A DNA stretch of 47,428 nucleotides from Rubrivivax benzoatilyticus JA2 = ATCC BAA-35 (GTDB taxonomy: Bacteria > Pseudomonadota > Gammaproteobacteria > Burkholderiales > Burkholderiaceae_C), in the NCBI RefSeq assembly GCF_000190375.1, contig NZ_AEWG01000021.1:1-47428 (forward strand), in the 5' to 3' direction. The notes under the pieces are model-generated. The model made no database searches, was not told the DNA's origin, and saw nothing but the letters and a program-made list of their open reading frames with translations. Every line of letters starts with the position of its first letter. The stretch's first letter is position 1. The translations under genes were made by a program, and so were the position numbers. Positions 8,225 through 15,222 of this stretch are shown piece after piece.

Positions 8225-8608
8225 ATGAACGACGAACAGAAGCGCAAGTGCCACGCGATCATCCACGCGCACGCAGCGGCCGCTGCGGCCGGCAACGCGG
8301 TCCCCGTTCCGGGGCTCGGCGTCGCGACCGATACCGTCGCGATGACGTCGATGGCGATGAGCCTGTGCGGCGTCTTCGGTGGCGAGATGACGCAGGAAGC
8401 CGCCAAGGTGCTGGCCATCAGCGCGATCAAGAACACGATGCTCAAGCAGCCGATCCGGATGCTCGCCAAGGAGCTCTCCAAGCTCGTGCCCGGGCTGGGC
8501 TCGATCGTCGCGCCGGGCATCTCGATCGTCATGCTCGAGGCCGCCGGCTGGACGCTGGCGCAGGAACTCGAAGGCCGCTTCCGCAGGGCAAGCGTGAGCG
8601 CGGCTTGA
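8225..8608 (+). CDS. DUF697-like small hydrophobic protein
   Basis: A 127-aa protein with a hydrophobic, glycine/proline-bearing middle, GNAVPVPGLGVATDTVAMTS and later LVPGLGSIVAPGISIVMLEA, the hallmark of the DUF697 domain found in YcjF-like and GTPase-associated proteins. Two membrane-seeking segments lie at about residues 20-45 and 80-105. A GAGGAGG ribosome site precedes the ATG. Its stop overlaps a possible TTG start of the csx16 gene (TTGA), so it may be co-translated with the CRISPR ancillary genes. Function unknown; a membrane-linked partner of the upstream NERD protein or of the CRISPR signalling genes is conceivable. Confidence 0.65.
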   Translation: MNDEQKRKCHAIIHAHAAAAAAGNAVPVPGLGVATDTVAMTSMAMSLCGVFGGEMTQEAAKVLAISAIKNTMLKQPIRMLAKELSKLVPGLGSIVAPGISIVMLEAAGWTLAQELEGRFRRASVSAA

Positions 8609-8934
8609 CGTCTCCGGTGACCGTCTACCTCGTCTCCCGTCATCCCGGCGCCATCGACTGGATGCGCACCGAGCTGGCTGCGCCCGACGCCCGCGTGTTG
8701 TCGCACGTCGGCGCCCAGCGATTCGAGTCCGGAGACGTGGTCGCCGGGGTCCTGCCGCTGTGGCTGGCCGCGCGGGCCTGCGGGGCGGGTGCCACCGCGC
8801 TGTCGCTGGATCTGGATCTGGCTCCCGAGCAGCGAGGCCGCGAGCTCGATGCGGCGGAACTGCGGGCGGCGGGTGCCCGGCTCGTCCGCTACGAGGTGAA
8901 GCCGACCGGCATGGTCGCGGGGCGGTCCTCCTGA
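8605..8934 (+). CDS. csx16: Csx16-family CRISPR ancillary protein (free-standing)
   Basis: About 109 aa, with the Csx16 (VVA1548) signature: YLVSRHPGAIDWM near the N-terminus, then SGDVVAGVLPLWLAARAC, then EQRGRELDAAELRAAGARLVRYEV. Csx16 has been reported as a ring nuclease that degrades the cyclic oligoadenylate messenger of type III CRISPR (from memory of recent work). The start is uncertain: TTG at 8605 overlaps the previous stop, and GTG at 8617 is a good alternative. A second Csx16 domain is fused to a CARF nuclease at 23080, sharing RHPGA-DW, GDVV-G-LP and RGREL. The gene lies outside array 1, just before the NE0113-family gene. Confidence 0.85.
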   Translation: MTSPVTVYLVSRHPGAIDWMRTELAAPDARVLSHVGAQRFESGDVVAGVLPLWLAARACGAGATALSLDLDLAPEQRGRELDAAELRAAGARLVRYEVKPTGMVAGRSS

Positions 8935-9058
8935 TGACCGTCCGGGTCCGCGCGGACGGGTTGCGCTGCCCCGTCCAGTTGGCCCGGTCCTCCGCAAGAC
9001 AATGGCGGCCTGACGGGCGGCCACACGATGCAGCGCCCGACGCACGCGAGACGAACCG

Positions 9059-10201
9059 ATGAGCCAGCCCGACCCCTCACGCCCCGAGAGCTACCCCCGC
9101 CGCGCGCTGGTCTGCATGGTCGGGCTGTCGCCGCAGGTCGTCACCGAGACGCTGTACGCGCTGGCCACTGCGCCGACGCCCTTCGTTCCGACCGAGCTGC
9201 ACGTCGTCGCGACGGCCGCCGGCGCGCAGCGCGTGCACGAGCACCTGCTGGAAGGCGGCCAGCTGCGGGCGCTGGCCGCAGCGCACCTGGGCGGCAACGG
9301 CCCCGAGTTCGACCCCGCACGCCACCTGCACGTCGTCGCGCGCGACGGCGTGCCGCTGGCCGACGTCGAGAGCGCCGAGGACAACACCGCGGTCGCCGAC
9401 GCGATCCTGGGTGTCGTGCGTCCGCTCGCGCTCGATCCCGCCTGCGCCATCCACGCCTCGCTCGCCGGCGGGCGCAAGTCGATGGGCTTCTATCTCGGTT
9501 ACGTGATGTCGCTGCTCGGCCGGGCGCAGGACCGGCTGTCGCACGTGCTCGTCAATTCGCCGTTCGAGTCGCACCCGGGCTTCTTCTTCCCGCCGGCCGA
9601 GCCGGCCCGTTTGCGGCTGCCCGACGGTCGCGAGGTCGACACCGCTGCAGCCCGCGTCTCGCTGGCGCCGGTCGCCTTCGTCCGGATGTCCGACGGCCTG
9701 CCCGAGCGTCTGCTGCACGAGCCCGTCGGCTTCGACGCGCTGGTGCAGCGCGCGCAGCGCTCGCTGGGCAGCGTTCGCCTGGACGTGCTGCCGGCCGCGC
9801 GCCGGGTCCGCGTCGCCGGCATCGGCGAGGCGCTGCTGGAACCCTCGCTGATGGCCTGGTACGTGTTCTTCGCGCTGCGGCGTCAGCAGGCGCTGCGCGA
9901 GAGCGCGGCGCTCGTCGCGCCGGGCGCGGTGCTGCTGCGCAAGGACGTCGCCGCCAGCGTCGGGATGCTGCAGCCGCTGATGGACCAGGCCTGCCGGCGC
10001 GTCGGTGTCGAGCGGCAGTCGGTCGCGCTGCAGCCCGCCGACCTGCGGCCGCGGTTGTCGGTGATCCGCAAGGCGCTGGTGCGCGCCTTCGGCCCCGAAC
10101 TCGGGACGCGGCTGGCCATCGCCGGTCCGGCGGACCGCGGCGCCAGAGATGGCCAGTACGGGCTGTTGGGCATCGAGCCCGGGCAGATCCACGTGGCTTG
10201 A
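9059..10201 (+). CDS. NE0113-family CARF protein (Csm6-like ring nuclease group)
   Basis: A 380-aa protein of the TIGR02584/NE0113 family. Diagnostic stretches are RALVCMVGLSPQVVTETLYA (13-32), VHEHLLEGGQLRAL, AIHASLAGGRKSMGFYLGYV (about 132-151), a following LSHVLVNSPFES, and FFFPPAEPARL. The GGRK loop is typical of CARF ligand-binding sites. Databases often label this family Csm6 or ring nuclease, but I see no HEPN R-x4-6-H ribonuclease motif; the C-terminal ~170 residues look like helices without an obvious catalytic set. It probably binds, and perhaps cleaves, cyclic oligoadenylate. It follows csx16 by 124 nt and converges on CRISPR array 1. Confidence 0.85.
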   Translation: MSQPDPSRPESYPRRALVCMVGLSPQVVTETLYALATAPTPFVPTELHVVATAAGAQRVHEHLLEGGQLRALAAAHLGGNGPEFDPARHLHVVARDGVPLADVESAEDNTAVADAILGVVRPLALDPACAIHASLAGGRKSMGFYLGYVMSLLGRAQDRLSHVLVNSPFESHPGFFFPPAEPARLRLPDGREVDTAAARVSLAPVAFVRMSDGLPERLLHEPVGFDALVQRAQRSLGSVRLDVLPAARRVRVAGIGEALLEPSLMAWYVFFALRRQQALRESAALVAPGAVLLRKDVAASVGMLQPLMDQACRRVGVERQSVALQPADLRPRLSVIRKALVRAFGPELGTRLAIAGPADRGARDGQYGLLGIEPGQIHVA

Positions 10202-10249
10202 CGTGGCGTGCCGGGCCATTGGCCTGGCGGTCCGTCTTCGCCGCTCGTC

Positions 10250-11066
10250 CTCCGAATGCGCTCCGCGAGTCGGGGTGCGCTGACTTATTAGCGGCCCTGG
10301 CCGCAGCAGGATTGTCTCAATCCCCTTCGGAACTCGGGGTGCTGACTTTCAAGCGCTGTGGGCCGCCATCACGGGAGTCTCAATCCCCTTCGGAATTCGG
10401 GGTGCGCTGACCTCCAGACCACACCGACGACCCATACAACGTGGTCTCAATCCCCTTCGGAATTCGGGGTGCGCTGACTTTCACCACCGAAGCCCTGCAG
10501 ATGCTGCAGTCTCAATCCCCTTCGGAATTCGGGGTGCGCTGACGCCGGCAACAGCGCGGGCCGTAACAGCAAGGTCTCAATCCCCTTCGGAATTCGGGGT
10601 GCGCTGACCGAGCAAAAGCTCGCAGTCGCGCTGCCGTAGTCTCAATCCCCTTCGGAATTCGGGGTGCGCTGACAAATTCATCTCGATGCTCAATGAGCAC
10701 ACCTTGTCTCAATCCCCTTCGGAATTCGGGGTGCGCTGACACTCGGTGAGCATGGACGCCGGCGAGATCTTGTCTCAATCCCCTTCGGAATTCGGGGTGC
10801 GCTGACCTCTTAAGGGAGTTCAAATGAGCGCCAAGCAGTCTCAATCCCTTCGGAATTCGGGGTGCGCTGACACTATCGGCTCACGGATCAATCGGCATAC
10901 GAGTCTCAATCCCCTTCGGAATTCGGGGTGCGCTGACGTGCAGGAACTCCTGGAGGAGTTCCCGGAAGTCTCAATCCCCTTCGGAATTCGGGGTGCGCTG
11001 ACCAACTCTGAAGGACATCAGCAGGAACAGCGTCTCAATCCCCTTCGGAATTCGGGGTGCGCTGAC
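10250..11066 (-). CRISPR. CRISPR array 1: 13 repeats, 12 spacers, transcribed leftward
   Basis: Thirteen copies of a 35-nt repeat alternate with 29-32 nt spacers. In crRNA orientation (minus strand) the repeat begins GTCAGCGCACC, contains a CCCC...GGGG hairpin and ends GGGGATTGAGAC, giving an ATTGAGAC-type 5' handle. Repeat starts on the plus strand: 10250, 10314, 10377, 10444, 10509, 10574, 10639, 10706, 10772, 10838, 10903, 10968, 11032. The two repeats farthest from the leader are degenerate (10250-10284 has many changes; 10314-10346 lacks 2 nt), as expected for the old end. Copy 10838-10871 lacks one C. The leader is at the right-hand end. Confidence 0.98.
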
Positions 11067-11216
11067 AGCACCTCTTGCAAGTGCCTGTCAGGAAACGAGA
11101 TTCTAGCCCCGTTGCGGGCAGCATCCGGCCATTTGCCGTCTCGGCAGCCAGAAATCGGTGCCACGACCCGCGAGAAGCCGGAAAACCCTTTGAAATCAAC
11201 GTGCTGGCAGACATGG
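11067..11216 (-). promoter_or_regulatory. leader of array 1
   Basis: About 150 nt between the stop of the second cas2 and the first repeat. Read on the minus strand it matches the array 2 leader. The 42 nt next to the repeat (from GGGCTAGAATCTCG to AAGAGGTGC) differ at two positions, with one extra base here at the junction. The TAGAAT is a possible -10 element, but I see no convincing -35. The distal part shares ATGTCTG-CAGCAC and TTGATTTCAAAGGGTTTT with the other leader. Confidence 0.85.
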
Positions 11217-11223
11217 TCGGCTC

Positions 11224-11499
11224 TCAGACGACGTAGGCGCTCGGCGGGTCCTGCGGCTTGCTGGCGGCCAGGTGCCAGCGGTCGGGCCGGTCGCGCTCGC
11301 ACAGCGGATAGAGGTGCAGACGGTCCTCGTCCGGGTCCAGCACCCGCTCCACCTGCCGGCGCAGCCGCGCGAGCTGGCCGGCGCGCAGTTCGCACTGGAA
11401 GGCGCTCTCGTGCAGTCGCGACCCGTAGCCTTCGAGGACTCGGGCGACGCGCCGCCGGCGGCGGTCGGAGCTGATGTCGTAGGCGACGAAGTACAGCAT
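11224..11499 (-). CDS. cas2: Cas2 (copy B, leader-proximal)
   Basis: A 91-aa Cas2: MLYFVAYDISSDRRRRRVAR has the conserved Asp after the first strand (VAYDI), and LEGYGSRLHESAFQCEL is the usual second helix/strand. Cas2 dimers bridge Cas1 dimers in spacer integration. It is the third gene of the leftward adaptation operon, 22 nt after the other cas2, and its stop adjoins the leader of array 1. The closing residues PPSAYVV are unusual but the core is standard. Confidence 0.93.
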   Translation of the reverse strand: MLYFVAYDISSDRRRRRVARVLEGYGSRLHESAFQCELRAGQLARLRRQVERVLDPDEDRLHLYPLCERDRPDRWHLAASKPQDPPSAYVV

Positions 11500-11521
11500 C
11501 GGCGGGCCTCCCGGAATCGCT

Positions 11522-11809
11522 TCAGAGCACGACGAAGTGCCCGCTGCCGAACGCCGTTCGCGGCGCCTGGCCGAGGAAGACTATGCGTCGCTCGCAGTCG
11601 GCGCACACGGGCAGCAGGCTCAGCCGATCCTCGGGCGGACGGATCAGTTGCTGCAGCCGCCGCTGCAGTACGGGCAGTTGGTCGGCGCGCAGACGGCAGG
11701 TCCACAGGCTCGCGAGCACGCGGTCGCCGAGCCGCCCCAGCGTCCGATCGAGCCGGTAGCGGCGGCGCGGGCACGCGACGTCGTAGCTGACGAGCCAGAG
11801 TCTTGACAT
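11522..11809 (-). CDS. cas2: Cas2 (copy A, next to RT-cas1)
   Basis: A 95-aa Cas2-like protein: MSRLWLVSYDVACPRRRYRL with the conserved YD, then LGRLGDRVLASLWTCRL and a C-terminal ...FGSGHFVVL. It is clearly related to, but diverged from, the second Cas2 immediately downstream (shared VSYD/VAYD, R-rich helix, G-R/RL-S-CRL pattern, LSLLPVCADC versus LHLYPLCERD). It starts 19 nt after the end of RT-cas1. Two unlike Cas2 genes in one operon could form homodimers or a heterodimer; the sequence does not tell. Confidence 0.9.
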   Translation of the reverse strand: MSRLWLVSYDVACPRRRYRLDRTLGRLGDRVLASLWTCRLRADQLPVLQRRLQQLIRPPEDRLSLLPVCADCERRIVFLGQAPRTAFGSGHFVVL

Positions 11810-11828
11810 GGCGGTCTCCCGAAACGCT

Positions 11829-13982
11829 TCACCGGAACTTCAGCGGCAGGTAGCGGGGCACCCGGCCTTGCATCACGAGGACGAGTTCGCGCACCTGCTG
11901 CTGCATCGCGCGACGCATGTCGGTCGGAGCCTTCAGCCTCGGATGCACGAAGCGCGACTCCAGCTTGCACTCGAGCGCGCGGACGAAACGCTGGCGTCCC
12001 TCGCGCCGCAACCGGCAAGGTGTCTCGCTCGCGTCGTCGAAGTCGAAGTCGCCGATGCCGATCTGGCCCTCGCGCAGCACGGTCAGCACCACCGCATCGA
12101 CGACCGGGGCACGGAACTCCTCGATCAGGTCGCTGGCCAGCGCCAGCGTGCCCGGCGCGGCGGCGTGCAGAACGCCCAGGTGCGCGTTCAACCCGGCGAG
12201 CCGCAGCAGCGACGCCATGTTCGCGTGCAGCACCGAGTAGCCGAACGACAGCAGCACGTTCACCGGGTCCGGCGGCGGCCTGCGGCGGCGCCCGCCGAAT
12301 CCGAGCGCCGGCGGCAACAGCGCGGCCAGCGCCTGGAAGTGGGCGCGCGCAGCGGTTCCCTCGTGCCCGCGCAGCGCGGCAGCGTTGGCGCACAGCGCCA
12401 GCCGCGCGATCGCGTGGTCGGCTGCGGCCACGGCCTCGTCGACGACGGCGCGCACCTCGGGCGCCTCGCGTCGGCCGAAGCGCCGCAGAACCGCCTTTGC
12501 GTTGTGCAGCTTGCCTTCGAGGATCGCCCGCGCGATCGGCAGCCCCGCCGCGGGGCTGCCGCAAGCCCGCCGCTGGGCATCGAGCAGCGCCATCTCGGGC
12601 CAGCCGCCGCGGTCCAGGCTGGCGACGGCCTCGCCGCCGCCCGGGTCGGACAGGTGGACGTTGATGCGGCGATGCGCGCAATGCCGCAGCAGCGCGCTGG
12701 AGACGAGCACGTTGGCGCTGACCGCCAGCTGGTCGACCTGTCCGAGCGGGACGCTGGCCAGCAGCTCGCGCCCGCGGCTGACGAGCAGGCGCTCGCCGTC
12801 CAGCCGCAACACGCTGCCGGGTTCGCCGACGTAGACGCTCTGCAGCAGCGGTGCGCTGCGCTGCCCTGCCGGCGTCTCGTCGACGAGGACGCCGGCCGCC
12901 AGCGGCAACTCGGCCTCGGCCTGCTCGCTGGAAGCCTCGTCCGCCTCGGCCAGCGCGCCGTCCGGCGCACCGGCTCGGGCGAGTTCGCCGTGGCCGAGGT
13001 GCGGCAGCAGGGCCGCCATGCCGGCGGTCAGCGGGTGCAGCGCCCCGTCCTTGAAGCGCACGCCGAGGAAGTCGAAGCCGCTGACGAAGCTCGCGATGCG
13101 GGTCTTGGCCGGGTTCAGTTCCAGATGCAGTTCGCGCAGTGCCCGTGCCGCGGCATCCTGCGCCCGGGCCGCCTCATCGGCGTCGAGACAGGCCAGCACC
13201 AGGTCGTCGGCATAGCGGATCAGCTGGAAGCCTTGTGCGCGCATGCCGACGTCGAACGGGTGCAGGTACAGGTTGGCGAGCAGCGGCGACAGCGGCGAGC
13301 CTTGCGGCACGCCACGCGTCATCAGCCGTCGTTCGCCGTCGTCGTCCAGAACCGCCGCCAGCACCTGGCCGACCAGCGCCAGCAGCCCCGGGTCGGCGCT
13401 GAACCGGCGCAGCTGCGCCAACAGCGTCGGCTGGTGGATGCGGTCGAAGAACGACGCCACATCGGCCTTCAAAACCGTGCTGCGGCCCTGGTCGCGCAGT
13501 GCGAGCAGGGCGGCCAGCGCGCCCAGGACAGAGCGGCCCGGCCGATAGGCGTGGCTGGCCTCGTCCAGCGTCGGCTCGATCCGCCGCCCGAGCGCGTGGG
13601 CCATGGCGGCCTGGAGCACGCGGTCGCGCACGCCGGGTATTGCCAGCAGGCGCTGGCCGCCGGATGGCTTGGGCAGCGCCACGACCCGCAGCGGCCGGGC
13701 GACGTAGCGTCCGTCGGCCACTTCGGCCTGCAACGTGTGCAGCCGGCCCAGCAGGCCCTGTGCGAACTGCTCGACCTCCTCGCCGTCGCAGCCCGGTGCA
13801 CCGCGGTTGGCGCGGACACGTTCCCAGGCATCGAGCAGGTTGCGCTCGTCGAGCACCTCGTCGAGCGTGGCGCCAGCGTCTCGCTGCCGCGGGTCCTCGG
13901 CGTCCGTCCCCGGCGTCGGCCACTCGCTCCGACATTGCGGGCCACCGCCGTCCAGACTTCGTGCCGTCTCGATCGTGTCCAT
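11829..13982 (-). CDS. cas1: reverse transcriptase-Cas1 fusion
   Basis: A 717-aa protein. Residues ~45-330 form a group II intron-type reverse transcriptase: RPLRVVALPKPSGGQRLLAI, YRPGRSVLGAL, QGSPLSPLLANLYLHPFD (227-244) and RYADDLVLA with catalytic YADD at 257-260. Residues ~379-717 are Cas1: PLLQSVYVGEPGSVLRL, DPVNVLLSFGYSVLHANM, then HLGVLHAAAPGTLALASDL and IEEFRAPVVDAVV, which carry the metal-binding Glu, His and Asp/Glu positions. Such fusions let type III systems acquire spacers from RNA. No Cas6 domain is fused at the N-terminus; cas6 is a separate divergent gene. The ATG at 13982 was chosen because upstream residues of the open frame are not RT-like. It heads the adaptation operon with two cas2 genes. 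Confidence 0.96.
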   Translation of the reverse strand: MDTIETARSLDGGGPQCRSEWPTPGTDAEDPRQRDAGATLDEVLDERNLLDAWERVRANRGAPGCDGEEVEQFAQGLLGRLHTLQAEVADGRYVARPLRVVALPKPSGGQRLLAIPGVRDRVLQAAMAHALGRRIEPTLDEASHAYRPGRSVLGALAALLALRDQGRSTVLKADVASFFDRIHQPTLLAQLRRFSADPGLLALVGQVLAAVLDDDGERRLMTRGVPQGSPLSPLLANLYLHPFDVGMRAQGFQLIRYADDLVLACLDADEAARAQDAAARALRELHLELNPAKTRIASFVSGFDFLGVRFKDGALHPLTAGMAALLPHLGHGELARAGAPDGALAEADEASSEQAEAELPLAAGVLVDETPAGQRSAPLLQSVYVGEPGSVLRLDGERLLVSRGRELLASVPLGQVDQLAVSANVLVSSALLRHCAHRRINVHLSDPGGGEAVASLDRGGWPEMALLDAQRRACGSPAAGLPIARAILEGKLHNAKAVLRRFGRREAPEVRAVVDEAVAAADHAIARLALCANAAALRGHEGTAARAHFQALAALLPPALGFGGRRRRPPPDPVNVLLSFGYSVLHANMASLLRLAGLNAHLGVLHAAAPGTLALASDLIEEFRAPVVDAVVLTVLREGQIGIGDFDFDDASETPCRLRREGRQRFVRALECKLESRFVHPRLKAPTDMRRAMQQQVRELVLVMQGRVPRYLPLKFR

Positions 13983-14120
13983 GCGGGCAGTGTCCTTCCG
14001 TTGCAGGATGCCGCGGCATGGAACCAACGTTGGGGGCGCTTGGTCGCCGCCGACTGAGGCGCTGACCGATGGAACAATCCACCGCCACGTAACAAATCCC
14101 GTGACGGGTCGCGACGCCGC
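13983..14120. promoter_or_regulatory. divergent promoter region between RT-cas1 and cas6 operons
   Basis: This 138-nt gap must hold the start signals of the leftward adaptation operon and the rightward interference operon. It contains a perfect palindrome, CCAACGTTGG, at 14024-14033. The same 10-mer recurs inside cas6 at 15111-15120. AT-richer DNA near 14082-14100 (GGAACAATCC, CGTAACAAAT) may hold the cas6 promoter. No consensus boxes are convincing. Confidence 0.4.
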
Positions 14121-15182
14121 TTGTCTGCCCAGGACCATTTCCCACGAGGACCGCGACCGCCGGTCGATCCGCTACCGCCCTCCGAAACGCTGCAGTCGGC
14201 GCTGCAGGGCCTGCCGATGCTGCGCATCGGCCTGCGGCACCGTCTCGCCGGCGATCTGCAGACCGAGCCGTTCAAGGGCGCGCTGTGGCACGGCGTGTTC
14301 GGCGCCTGCCTGCACGACCTGGCGCCGGGCGCTTTCGACGCGCTGATGCGCGCCGAGGTCCAGCAGCGCCGCTGGGCGCTGCGTCCACCGCTGCAACTGG
14401 ACGGCTGGATCCCGGCGGGCGCGGCCCTGGACAGCGAGCTGTTGCTGATCGGTGATGCCGCCGCCCATGCGCCCGCCTGTGTGGCGGCAGCCGACGAGAT
14501 GGGGCGCCGGGGCTTCGGGCCGTCCCGTGTCCCGGCGCCGCTGGAGGCCGTCTGGGGCGTCGACGCCGCCGGCCGCCCGGTACCGCTGTCCGGCGCGGAG
14601 GCGCCCGTCACGGCCCTGGACGTTTACGAGCAGGCGCGCGAGCTCACGGTCGCGCCGGCCGCGACGAGCGCGGAGCTCGAACTGCGCCTGCTGTCGCCGC
14701 TGAGGCTGAAGGCGGGCAACGAACTGCTCCGCGAACTGCCCGACTATCGACTGCTGGTCCGGCGCAGCGTCGCCCGGCTCGTGATGAACCTGCCTGAAGG
14801 CGATGTCGGCCTGTTCGCGCCGGGCGAACACGCCGCGCTGATGGAGGCCGCGGCCGCGGTGCCGCTCGTCGCGCACCGCGTCGACGGCGTCCAGTGGCTG
14901 CGGCGTTCGGCCCGCCAGCGCCGGGTGATGCCGTTCGAAGGGCTGCTCGGCACGCTCGTGTTCGGGCCCGGCGCCGCCGCAGCGTATCCGTGGCTGGCCC
15001 TGGCCGAATGGTGGCAGCTCGGCGGCAAGACGACTTTCGGCCTCGGCGTCGTCGAGGCCCGGCTGCGGCCCGTCATCACCGCCCTCGGCGCGAGCGATGC
15101 CGTCGGCGCGCCAACGTTGGCGCCGGCCGCCGAACGAGGCGCTCGCGCCGACACTGCCGTCGCTCCATCGTCCCCGCGTTGA
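14121..15182 (+). CDS. cas6: Cas6 crRNA-processing endoribonuclease
   Basis: Up to 353 aa. The C-terminus has the Cas6 glycine-rich signature AEWWQLGGKTTFGLGVVEA (about 297-315), preceded by VMPFEGLLGTLVFGPGAAAA, and the middle has ELRLLSPLRLKAGNELL, the usual second RAMP strand. Cas6 cuts the repeat to leave the ATTGAGAC handle. The start is uncertain: TTG at 14121 opens the frame, while ATG at 14217 (MLRIGLRHRLAG) fits the usual Cas6 N-terminus, which would give 321 aa. It is the first gene of the rightward operon, diverging from RT-cas1. Confidence 0.9.
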   Translation: MSAQDHFPRGPRPPVDPLPPSETLQSALQGLPMLRIGLRHRLAGDLQTEPFKGALWHGVFGACLHDLAPGAFDALMRAEVQQRRWALRPPLQLDGWIPAGAALDSELLLIGDAAAHAPACVAAADEMGRRGFGPSRVPAPLEAVWGVDAAGRPVPLSGAEAPVTALDVYEQARELTVAPAATSAELELRLLSPLRLKAGNELLRELPDYRLLVRRSVARLVMNLPEGDVGLFAPGEHAALMEAAAAVPLVAHRVDGVQWLRRSARQRRVMPFEGLLGTLVFGPGAAAAYPWLALAEWWQLGGKTTFGLGVVEARLRPVITALGASDAVGAPTLAPAAERGARADTAVAPSSPR

Positions 15183-15222
15183 GCCCCGCGCGCATTCACT
15201 TCACACGAGCCTCGGAACCAAG

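Noticed and set aside
9059..10201. Csm6 ribonuclease
   Set aside because: The CARF family fits, but no HEPN R-x4-6-H motif is present in the C-terminal half.
11829..13982. Cas6-RT-Cas1 triple fusion
   Set aside because: The N-terminus before the RT motifs is too short and shows no Cas6 glycine-rich loop; cas6 is a separate gene at 14121.
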